This document shows, one piece after another, positions 1 through 5,211 of a stretch of 6,117 nucleotides of DNA. The position numbers were made by a program, and so were the translations under genes. The notes beneath the pieces were generated by a model, which saw only the letters and a list, made by a program, of their open reading frames with translations, had not been told where the DNA came from and did no database searches. Every line of letters starts with the position of its first letter. Position 1 is the stretch's first letter. Origin of the DNA: Gammaproteobacteria bacterium (GTDB lineage Bacteria > Pseudomonadota > Gammaproteobacteria > Steroidobacterales > Steroidobacteraceae); assembly GCA_003165495.1 (NCBI GenBank), contig PMMB01000188.1:1-6117 (forward strand). The letters are read 5' to 3'.

Positions 1-237
1 CAGATGTTCGACATCGCCGTGCAGGCGGCGATCGGCAGCCATATCATTGCGCGGGCCAGCGTCAAAGCGATGCGCAAGAATGTGCTGGCCAAGTGCTACG
101 GCGGCGACATCACGCGCAAGCGCAAGCTCCTCGAGAAACAGAAGGCCGGCAAAAAGCGCATGAAGCAAGTGGGCCAGGTCGAAATTCCGCAGGAGGCCTT
201 TTTGGCCGTCTTGCAGGTCGGCAAGAAGACCAATTGA
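1..237 (+). CDS. lepA: Elongation factor 4 (LepA/EF4), C-terminal 78 residues, 5' truncated by the window
   Basis: This is the 3' end of the ribosome-associated GTPase LepA/EF4, which acts on 70S ribosomes or 30S biogenesis. Only the LepA-specific C-terminal domain is visible; the GTPase and EF-G-like domains lie upstream of the window. The signature stretch around residues 29-47 of the fragment (VLAKCYGGDITRKRKLLEK) followed by GKKRMKQVGQVEIPQEAF is nearly the same as E. coli LepA and is diagnostic for this family against EF-G, TypA or TetM. The reading frame is open from the first base and ends at TGA 235-237. The tail is strongly basic, as expected of an rRNA-contacting domain. It lies 59 nt upstream of lepB, its usual partner. 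A 12-bp tandem duplication covers the stop codon, so a second in-frame TGA occurs at 247-249. Identity is secure from the sequence and family knowledge. Confidence 0.97.
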   Translation, partial: QMFDIAVQAAIGSHIIARASVKAMRKNVLAKCYGGDITRKRKLLEKQKAGKKRMKQVGQVEIPQEAFLAVLQVGKKTN

Positions 238-258
238 GCTTTGCGTTGAGCTTTGCGT
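235..258 (+). repeat. Perfect 12-bp tandem duplication across the lepA stop codon
   Basis: The unit tgagctttgcgt occurs twice in direct tandem, at 235-246 and 247-258, with one matching base on each side. The first unit begins with the lepA stop codon. Because 12 is a multiple of three, the second unit supplies another in-frame TGA 12 nt downstream. It looks like a small slippage or duplication event; a function is not evident. Confidence 0.9.
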
Positions 259-285
259 TCGGTGACCATCACATTAGGTTTTATT

Positions 286-290
286 AGGGG
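286..290 (+). promoter_or_regulatory. Ribosome binding site of lepB (AGGGG)
   Basis: AGGGG lies 6 nt before the ATG at 297. This spacing supports ATG 297 over the adjacent in-frame TTG at 294, which would be only 3 nt from the motif. Confidence 0.7.
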
Positions 291-296
291 TGTTTG

Positions 297-1316
297 ATGA
301 GCGACGGCGATAACCTTTTCATAGGTCTGTTGTGCGCAGGCGTCCTCTGCGTGCTGGTGATTTTAGCGGACGGGTGGTTCTATCGGCCGCAACGCGATCC
401 AGGGGCCACGAGCGTGGATGAGCCGTGGCTGCCAAAAATGGCCGGCTATGCGCTGGTGGTTCTGTCGCTGGCGATGCTGTGGCGACTGTTTCGCTATGAG
501 GCCGTCGACTTCAGTCTCATGCTGGTGGTGGTCGGCGCCATTTCGGGCGTCATTTGGGTATTGGATCAGGCGCTCTTTGCGCGCCGCCGCCGATTGAGCG
601 CCGCCTCGGCAGGCACACCGGCCGAACGTGTGCGCGAACCCGTTGCCGTCGAATACGCGCGCTCATTCTTTCCTGTCATCGTGTTGGTGCTGGTGATCCG
701 GTCGTTTTTGTTTGAGCCGTTCCGCATCCCGTCCGATTCCATGATGCCGACTTTGTTCGACGGCGATTTCATTTTCGTCAGCAAGTATTCCTACGGATTG
801 CGTCTGCCGGTCACCAATATGCTGCTGATTCCCACCGGCACTCCGCAGCGGGGCGATGTGATCGTATTCCGTCTGCCGCCCAATCCGAAAATCAACTACA
901 TCAAACGGCTGGTCGGCCTGCCGGGAGACCGCATCCGGGTGGATGAGAACAACCAGCTGTATGTCAACGACAAGCCCATGGCGCAGGAGCGCGGGCCGAC
1001 CTACGCCGGCCCCAAGCAGGACTTATGGAATTATGCGGGTGCTCCCACGGAATTTGAGCAACTGGGCGCCAAACGCCACCTCATCATGTTTGCCAACGGC
1101 AGCGTCAAAACCGGCGAGTGGGTGGTGCCTGCCGGGCACTATTTCTTCATGGGCGACAATCGCAATAACAGCAAAGATAGCCGGTGGCTGGACGATATCG
1201 ACGCGCCGGGGTTCGTGCCGGCGCAGAATCTGGTAGGTAAAGCGGTGCGAATTTGGCTTAATCTTGATACTCGTGACGGGCCTCTCTGGAGACGGATCGG
1301 GAATGCGATTCAATGA
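297..1316 (+). CDS. lepB: Signal peptidase I (leader peptidase LepB)
   Basis: This is the membrane-bound serine endopeptidase that removes signal peptides from exported pre-proteins on the periplasmic face of the inner membrane. It has 339 residues (E. coli 324). Hydrophobic segments lie near residues 8-25, 50-63, 72-90 and 123-139, and the catalytic domain follows the last one. The S26 family boxes are present. Box B is PSDSMMPTL with nucleophile Ser148. Box D is YIKRLVGLPGD with general base Lys203. Box E is GDNRNNSKDSR at 286-296. The residue before the nucleophile is Asp147 where E. coli has Gly; Ser146, matching the oxyanion-hole Ser88 of E. coli, is kept. E. coli LepB has two membrane segments, so two extra ones are inferred here. 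Basic loops (Arg30, Arg33 and the Arg96-99 run) suggest N-out with the loops cytoplasmic. I chose ATG 297 for its AGGGG site; TTG 294 is the alternative. DUF4845 follows after 25 nt. Confidence 0.97.
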   Translation: MSDGDNLFIGLLCAGVLCVLVILADGWFYRPQRDPGATSVDEPWLPKMAGYALVVLSLAMLWRLFRYEAVDFSLMLVVVGAISGVIWVLDQALFARRRRLSAASAGTPAERVREPVAVEYARSFFPVIVLVLVIRSFLFEPFRIPSDSMMPTLFDGDFIFVSKYSYGLRLPVTNMLLIPTGTPQRGDVIVFRLPPNPKINYIKRLVGLPGDRIRVDENNQLYVNDKPMAQERGPTYAGPKQDLWNYAGAPTEFEQLGAKRHLIMFANGSVKTGEWVVPAGHYFFMGDNRNNSKDSRWLDDIDAPGFVPAQNLVGKAVRIWLNLDTRDGPLWRRIGNAIQ

Positions 1317-1336
1317 GAGGTCATATGAGGGAGGCC
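1279..1336 (+). promoter_or_regulatory. Alternative stem structures at the lepB / DUF4845 junction
   Basis: The 5' arm ggcctctct (1279-1287, inside the lepB 3' end) can pair with 1328-1336 (agggaggcc) as a 9-bp stem with one G-U. That stem would bury the Shine-Dalgarno of the next gene. Bases 1279-1286 can instead pair with 1315-1322 (gagaggtc) as an 8-bp stem with one G-U that includes part of the lepB stop codon and leaves the Shine-Dalgarno free. The two are mutually exclusive. The pairing is seen directly; a role in translational coupling is inference, and no folding energy was computed. Confidence 0.35.
1329..1334 (+). promoter_or_regulatory. Ribosome binding site of the DUF4845 gene (GGGAGG)
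   Basis: GGGAGG lies 7 nt before ATG 1342. It fixes the start at 1342 rather than at upstream in-frame codons inside lepB. Confidence 0.75.
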
Positions 1337-1341
1337 GAGAG

Positions 1342-1722
1342 ATGAAACAATTTATGCGTCAGCGGCAGCGTCAGCAAGGCATGACATTCATCGGGTTGCT
1401 CTGCATTGCCGCGCTGGTCGGTCTCATCGGCTACGCGGGCGTTCGCTTAATTCCCGTGTACCTCAATTACATGAAGCTCGCGCGAACCATGGAATCGGCG
1501 GCAGGGGAATTCAAGGGTGAAAGCGGCAGTCTGGATGGTGTACGTAAATCCTTGGATCGGCACTGGAACATAGAAGACATCACCGGGATAGACCAAAAAG
1601 ACATCGAGATTACGAAGGACGACAGCGGAATGCAGATGCACGCGAGCTACGACGACGTGGTGCCGTATATCGCCAACATCTCGCTATCGGTGCACTTCGA
1701 CAAGACCGTGAAGGTGCAGTGA
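1342..1722 (+). CDS. DUF4845 family single-pass membrane protein with prepilin-like N-terminus
   Basis: A 126-residue protein of unknown function, recognised as DUF4845 from its architecture and its position between lepB and rnc, where beta- and gammaproteobacteria often carry this family. The N-terminus resembles a type IV prepilin leader. A short basic, glutamine-rich stretch (residues 1-12) ends in Gly13, followed by MTFIGLL and one hydrophobic helix to about residue 34. Cleavage after Gly13 would leave 113 residues. Position 5 of the would-be mature protein is Gly, not the Glu that most pilins use for subunit docking. The rest (41-126) is a soluble domain with many charged residues and no Cys, presumably periplasmic. 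ATG 1342 has a good Shine-Dalgarno; the frame extends upstream to 1264 but only as lepB overlap. Its stop overlaps the rnc GTG by 4 nt. No enzymatic motif is visible. It could be a pseudopilin-like protein or simply a membrane anchor; I do not assign a function. Confidence 0.85.
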   Translation: MKQFMRQRQRQQGMTFIGLLCIAALVGLIGYAGVRLIPVYLNYMKLARTMESAAGEFKGESGSLDGVRKSLDRHWNIEDITGIDQKDIEITKDDSGMQMHASYDDVVPYIANISLSVHFDKTVKVQ

Positions 1723-2429
1723 TTCCGCTGCGCACATCGGATGAACTCAAGACTTGGGTCGAACATTCGTTCGGCTATGTATTCTCGCAACCGGCGCTGT
1801 GTGACGCCGCAGTGACTCACCGCAGCGCCGGAGCCGATCATAATGAGCGGCTGGAGTTCTTGGGCGATTCGGTGCTCAATTGCTGTGTGGCCCGTTTGCT
1901 CTACGATGCGCACGGCCAAGCGGATGAAGGAGCCCTGTCGCGGCTGCGTGCGACGCTGGTCAGCGGCGAGACCTTGGCGCAAATCGCGGGCGAACTGGGT
2001 TTGGGCGAACACCTGCGTCTCGGCTTGGGCGAGTTGAAAAGCGGCGGGTTTCGCCGGGCGTCGATATTGGCGGATGCATTGGAGGCCATATTGGGTGCTA
2101 TTTTTCTGGATTCGGGGTTCGATGCGGCGGCGGCGGCCGTGGCGCGCATCATGGGCCCGCGGCTGGCGGATTTGCCGGCGGCGGACACGCTGAAGGACCC
2201 GAAGACACGCCTCCAGGAGGCGCTGCAGGCGCACGGACTCGCTTTGCCGGTCTATACGTTGACCGCGGTGGCGGGCGATCCGCATGCGCAGTCATTTACC
2301 GTCAGTTGCGAGGTGCCCGTGCTTGACGTGTCGGCTGTGGGCGAGGGCGGTAGCCGCCGCCGCGCGGAGCAATTGGCCGCCGCGAAATTGCTGGAGTTGC
2401 TGCCATCCGAGATATGGAAGCCGGTATGA
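1719..2429 (+). CDS. rnc: Ribonuclease III
   Basis: This double-strand-specific endoribonuclease releases pre-16S and pre-23S rRNA from the primary transcript and processes some mRNAs in the cytoplasm. It has 236 residues (E. coli 226). The N-terminal RNase III domain carries the signature HNERLEFLGDS at 41-51. The Mg-binding acids are all present: Glu43, Glu46, Asp50, Asp119 and Glu122 correspond to E. coli Glu38, Glu41, Asp45, Asp114 and Glu117 with a constant offset of five. The dsRNA-binding domain runs from about 160 (DPKTRLQE) to 227, with the basic helix start SRRRAEQ at 212-218. The start is GTG 1719, overlapping the DUF4845 stop as GTGA. A modest GAAGG lies 4 nt upstream and no better in-frame start exists before the conserved region. 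A run of four GCG codons (2124-2135) encodes part of Ala136-140. Its stop overlaps era, the common rnc-era arrangement. Confidence 0.98.
   Translation: MIPLRTSDELKTWVEHSFGYVFSQPALCDAAVTHRSAGADHNERLEFLGDSVLNCCVARLLYDAHGQADEGALSRLRATLVSGETLAQIAGELGLGEHLRLGLGELKSGGFRRASILADALEAILGAIFLDSGFDAAAAAVARIMGPRLADLPAADTLKDPKTRLQEALQAHGLALPVYTLTAVAGDPHAQSFTVSCEVPVLDVSAVGEGGSRRRAEQLAAAKLLELLPSEIWKPV
2416..2420 (+). promoter_or_regulatory. Likely ribosome binding site of era (GGAAG)
   Basis: GGAAG lies 5 nt before ATG 2426 and favours this start over the in-frame ATG at 2414, which has no purine-rich motif at a suitable distance. Confidence 0.5.
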
Positions 2430-3325
2430 GCAGTCCTGTATTTCACGCCGGGCATGTGGCCATCGTGGGCCGGCCGAATGTCGGCAAATCGACCTTGGTG
2501 AATGCCTTGGTGGGGCGCAAGGTGTCCATCGTCACCGCCAAGCCCCAAACCACGCGGCATCGGATTTTGGGCGTCGTCAATCGCCCCGAGGCTCAATTGG
2601 TGTTGGTCGATACGCCGGGTCTGCATGAATCGACGCGTCGCGTAATGAATCAGTACATGAACCGCGTGGCCATTTCATCCTCCCAGGATGCGGACGTCAT
2701 CGTGTTCGTGATCGAAGCCATGCGCTTCACCGATGAAGACATCTGGGTTTGGGAACGGGTGCGGGGCTTGAAGCAGCCGCTGTTCCTGGTAGTCAACAAG
2801 GTCGATCGCGTGTTCCCCAAGGAGCAGATGTTGCCTTTCCTCGAGGACATGACGCAGCGCGTCCCGGCATCGGGAATCATACCGATCTCGGCGCTGCAGT
2901 CTGATAATCTTGATCGCCTGGTCGATGTCATCGGTTCGCGGCTGCCGGTATCGCCGCCGTTGTTCGCCTCCGATGTCGTCACCGATCGGGACGAGCCGTT
3001 CCATGCGGCCGAGATCGTGCGTGAGAAGCTGACGCTGAAGCTGCGCGAGGAACTGCCCTATGGCATCAATGTGCAAATCGAGCGCTTTGCGGACGAGAAC
3101 AATCGCCTCATGATCAACGCCGTCATCTGGGTCGAGCGCGCCAGTCAGAAGGCCATCGTCATCGGTCAGGGCGGCGAGCGGTTGAAGGAAATCGGCCGGC
3201 TTGCCCGCATTGAACTCAACGATCTGTGGCAGCGCTCGGTACATCTTGAATTGTGGGTCAAGGTCAAGGAAAACTGGGCCGACAGCGAAATGGCGCTGCG
3301 CCAGTTTGGGTACGATACGCTGTGA
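2426..3325 (+). CDS. era: GTPase Era
   Basis: Era is an essential Ras-like GTPase that binds the 3' end of 16S rRNA and checks 30S subunit maturation, working in the cytoplasm or at the inner membrane. It has 299 residues (E. coli 301). GTPase motifs in order: G1 GRPNVGKST 15-23, G2 within QTTRHR 41-46, G3 DTPG 62-65, G4 NKVD 124-127 and G5 SAL 155-157. The C-terminal KH domain spans roughly 200-280, with the GxxG loop GQGG at 247-250 followed by ERLKEIGRLAR. The tail HLELWVKVKENWADSE is typical of Era and separates it from Der/EngA, which has two GTPase domains. ATG 2426 overlaps the rnc stop as ATGA and has GGAAG upstream. ATG 2414 would add four residues and lacks a ribosome site. The era stop overlaps recO by 4 nt. 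Confidence 0.98.
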   Translation: MSSPVFHAGHVAIVGRPNVGKSTLVNALVGRKVSIVTAKPQTTRHRILGVVNRPEAQLVLVDTPGLHESTRRVMNQYMNRVAISSSQDADVIVFVIEAMRFTDEDIWVWERVRGLKQPLFLVVNKVDRVFPKEQMLPFLEDMTQRVPASGIIPISALQSDNLDRLVDVIGSRLPVSPPLFASDVVTDRDEPFHAAEIVREKLTLKLREELPYGINVQIERFADENNRLMINAVIWVERASQKAIVIGQGGERLKEIGRLARIELNDLWQRSVHLELWVKVKENWADSEMALRQFGYDTL

Positions 3326-4059
3326 AGAGCATGCAGCGCGTGTGGCTGGCACCGGCCTACGTTTTGCACCAATATGCTTATCGCGACACCAGTCGCATCG
3401 TGGAGGTGTTCTCCAGCGACTATGGACGGCTCACGCTGTTCGCACGCGGTGCCAACGGGCCTAAGTCGTGCCTTAGAGGCGTGCTGCGGCCCTTCCAACG
3501 GATGCTCGTGTCCTGGTCCGGCAGGGGCGAAGCCTATCAGTTGGTCACGGCGGAAATCGATGGTCTGGTGACCAATCTCGCGCCAAACCGCCTCATGAGC
3601 GGATTCTATTTGAACGAGCTGCTTTTGAAGCTGACGGAGCGCTGCGATCCGCACCCCGAGATTTTCTTCTCCTATGCCTCGTGCGTACAGGCGCTGTGCG
3701 ACGGGGAAGTCGAGGAACCCACGCTGCGCCGCTTCGAGAAGCGCTTATTGAACGATTTGGGTTATGGTCTGGAACTCGCGAGGACAGGTGACGGCGTTCC
3801 CGTGGAACGAGATGGATACTACCGGTTCGCCCTCCAAAGCGGCCCGCAGCTCTGCGTGGCCGAGGCGCCCGGCGCGGTTTACGGTCAATCCCTGGCCGAT
3901 CTGCAGGCGGAAAGCTTCGGCGACCCTCGCTCGCTGCGCGACGCCAAGCGGGTGTTGCGCGCGGCCATCGACGCCTGTCTCGACGGCCGCTCGTTGAAAT
4001 CGCGCGAGGTCGCGCTGGCCTTGCGCCATCGCGAGCCGCTGCCGCAGGAGGGATTGTGA
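3322..4059 (+). CDS. recO: DNA repair protein RecO
   Basis: RecO is the recombination mediator that, with RecR, loads RecA onto SSB-coated single-stranded DNA in the RecF pathway. It has 245 residues from GTG 3322 (E. coli 242). The N-terminal OB fold spans about 7-80 (PAYVLHQYAYRDTSRIVEVF, then GRLTLFARGA). A helical domain follows, with the family pattern FYLNELLLKL at 95-104 and LRRFEKRLLNDLGY at 135-148. A C-terminal SLKSRE at 224-229 matches the E. coli PLKSRE. There is no CxxC zinc motif, as in enteric RecO and unlike Deinococcus or Thermus RecO. The start is uncertain. GTG 3322 overlaps the era stop as GTGA, like several junctions here, while ATG 3331 gives 242 residues. Neither has a strong Shine-Dalgarno at good spacing; I prefer GTG 3322 for the shared overlap pattern. 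The frame extends to 3253 but only inside era. Confidence 0.95.
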   Translation: MKSMQRVWLAPAYVLHQYAYRDTSRIVEVFSSDYGRLTLFARGANGPKSCLRGVLRPFQRMLVSWSGRGEAYQLVTAEIDGLVTNLAPNRLMSGFYLNELLLKLTERCDPHPEIFFSYASCVQALCDGEVEEPTLRRFEKRLLNDLGYGLELARTGDGVPVERDGYYRFALQSGPQLCVAEAPGAVYGQSLADLQAESFGDPRSLRDAKRVLRAAIDACLDGRSLKSREVALALRHREPLPQEGL

Positions 4060-4068
4060 GCGGCGGCG
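4037..4068 (+). promoter_or_regulatory. GC-rich hairpin displaying the pdxJ ribosome binding site and start in its loop
   Basis: Arms cgctgccgc (4037-4045) and gcggcggcg (4060-4068) pair over 9 bp with a single G-U (4040-4065). The 14-nt loop, 4046-4059, holds exactly the AGGAGG, the GTG start of pdxJ and the recO TGA stop. The pairing is read directly from the sequence; the regulatory meaning is inference. Confidence 0.45.
4046..4051 (+). promoter_or_regulatory. Consensus ribosome binding site of pdxJ (AGGAGG)
   Basis: A full AGGAGG lies 4 nt before GTG 4056. It fixes this start, since the next in-frame candidate (GTG 4068) is 16 nt away from the motif. It is the strongest such site seen in the window. 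Confidence 0.8.
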
Positions 4069-4802
4069 TGTTGCACGCAGGGATAGCTCTCGGCGTGAAC
4101 ATCGATCACGTGGCGACTTTGCGCCAGGCGCGCCGCGCGCGCTACCCCGACCCCTTGTATGCGGCGCTGATGGCCGAGGAGGCGGGCGCGGACAGCATCA
4201 CCCTGCATCTGCGCGAGGATCGGCGGCACATCCAGGATCGGGATGTCGCGGCTATGCGCGGGGCCTTGCAAACCCGCATGAACCTCGAAATGGCGGTGAC
4301 GGAGGAGATGATCCGAATCGCGCAGCAAGTCCTGCCTGAGGATTGTTGCTTGGTGCCCGAATCCCGCCAGGAAGTCACCACCGAAGGAGGCTTGGATGTC
4401 TTCGGCCAAAGCGCACGGATCGGCGACGCTGTGCAGGCGCTGGGGAAGTCGGGCATCCGAGTCTCCTTGTTCATCGATCCGGATCCGGCGCAAATCGAAG
4501 CGGCACATCGCGCCGGCGCTCCGGTGATCGAACTTCATACGGGCGCTTATGCCGATTCCTCGGGCGCCGCACGTGCACGCGAATTCGAACGAATGCTGAC
4601 CGCCGCGAAGTTTGCCGCGCGGCTCGGGCTGATCGTCAATGCGGGTCATGGCCTCAACTACCATAACGTCGAGCCGATCGCCGCCATTCCGGAAATCGTC
4701 GAACTCAACATCGGACACGCGATCGTGGCGCGCTCGATAGTCGACGGTCTGGCCAAGGCCGTGCGCGATATGAAAGAGTTGATGCGCGCGGCGCGAGCTT
4801 AG
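4056..4802 (+). CDS. pdxJ: Pyridoxine 5'-phosphate synthase PdxJ
   Basis: PdxJ condenses 3-amino-1-hydroxyacetone 1-phosphate with 1-deoxy-D-xylulose 5-phosphate to form pyridoxine 5'-phosphate, the ring-closing step of the DXP-dependent vitamin B6 pathway. It has 248 residues (E. coli 243). It is a TIM barrel with these landmarks: LGVNIDHVATLRQAR at 12-26, HLREDRRHI at 51-59 with catalytic His51, RMNLEMAVTEEM at 74-85 with Glu78, LVPESRQEVTTEGG at 99-112, and VNAGHGLNYHNV at 194-205 with His198. These match E. coli His45, Glu72 and His193. The start is GTG 4056, overlapping the recO stop as GTGA, with a full AGGAGG 4 nt upstream. It ends at TAG 4800-4802, 19 nt before acpS, the usual partner gene. 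Confidence 0.98.
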   Translation: MSGGVLHAGIALGVNIDHVATLRQARRARYPDPLYAALMAEEAGADSITLHLREDRRHIQDRDVAAMRGALQTRMNLEMAVTEEMIRIAQQVLPEDCCLVPESRQEVTTEGGLDVFGQSARIGDAVQALGKSGIRVSLFIDPDPAQIEAAHRAGAPVIELHTGAYADSSGAARAREFERMLTAAKFAARLGLIVNAGHGLNYHNVEPIAAIPEIVELNIGHAIVARSIVDGLAKAVRDMKELMRAARA

Positions 4803-4821
4803 ACTCGATCGCGGGGGACCA

Positions 4822-5211
4822 ATGATTTACGGGATCGGCATTGACGTGCTCAAGGTTGATCGCATCGAGCGCGTATATCAAAAACACGGCGAGCGCTTCC
4901 TATCGCATCTATTGATGCCTGAAGAGCGGGTGCAGTTCGAGCGTACCGCGCGCCCTGTACGATTCATCGCCATGCGCTTCGCGGCCAAGGAGGCTATTGT
5001 CAAAGGCATGGGCACCGGTTTTGCGCACGGCGTCTGGATACGCGATGTCGGGGTCGTGCAGAATTCCTGGGGCAAGCCGGAGGTTGTCTACTCTGCGCGT
5101 GGCGCCAAAGTCCGCGAGGCCTTAGGCATCGGCGAAGGCCATGTGACATTGACCGACGAGGCGGGTCTGGTGGTGGCGGTCGCCGTTCTCATGCGACGAG
5201 TATCCGCATGA
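4822..5211 (+). CDS. acpS: Holo-[acyl-carrier-protein] synthase AcpS
   Basis: AcpS transfers 4'-phosphopantetheine from CoA to a serine of acyl carrier protein, activating it for fatty acid synthesis. It has 129 residues (E. coli 126). Family landmarks are GIGIDVLKVDRIE at 4-16 with metal-binding Asp8, RFAAKEAIVKGMGTG at 52-66 with metal-binding Glu57 and Lys61, GKP at 84-86, and HVTLTDE at 107-113. Its size and N-terminal GIGID mark it as the small AcpS type rather than a Sfp-type transferase. ATG 4822 is the only sensible start. The upstream GGGGGA (4813-4818) is a weak ribosome site at short spacing. It starts 19 nt after pdxJ and its stop overlaps the next gene as ATGA. The pdxJ-acpS pairing is common in proteobacteria. 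Confidence 0.97.
   Translation: MIYGIGIDVLKVDRIERVYQKHGERFLSHLLMPEERVQFERTARPVRFIAMRFAAKEAIVKGMGTGFAHGVWIRDVGVVQNSWGKPEVVYSARGAKVREALGIGEGHVTLTDEAGLVVAVAVLMRRVSA

Noticed and set aside
238..296. Possible promoter or terminator in the lepA-lepB gap
   Set aside because: TTGAGC-like and TATTAG-like pieces exist but not at 16-18 bp spacing, and no stem followed by a T-run is present. It cannot be supported.
1264..1341. Upstream start for the DUF4845 gene at 1264
   Set aside because: This would overlap the lepB end by 53 nt, has no ribosome site, and would place an unrelated segment before the prepilin-like leader. ATG 1342 has GGGAGG at good spacing.
2124..2135. (GCG)4 repeat in rnc as a phase-variation tract
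   Set aside because: It is a trinucleotide repeat within an alanine run, so length changes keep the frame. Four units are too few to suggest switching.
1647..2285. Minus-strand open frame (212 codons) opposite rnc, and a similar one at 2675-3352 opposite era
   Set aside because: The composition is rich in Arg, Gln and Ala with no family resemblance, and both are antisense to essential conserved genes, so they are shadow frames.
3253..3321. Upstream start for recO at 3253
   Set aside because: The extra residues lie inside the era KH-domain coding region and do not resemble the RecO N-terminus; RecO homology begins near residue 5 of the chosen protein.
3885..4718. Long minus-strand open frame (277 codons) opposite recO and pdxJ
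   Set aside because: It lies wholly antisense to two well-conserved genes and has no recognisable domain. GC-rich codon use on the coding strand commonly leaves such frames open.
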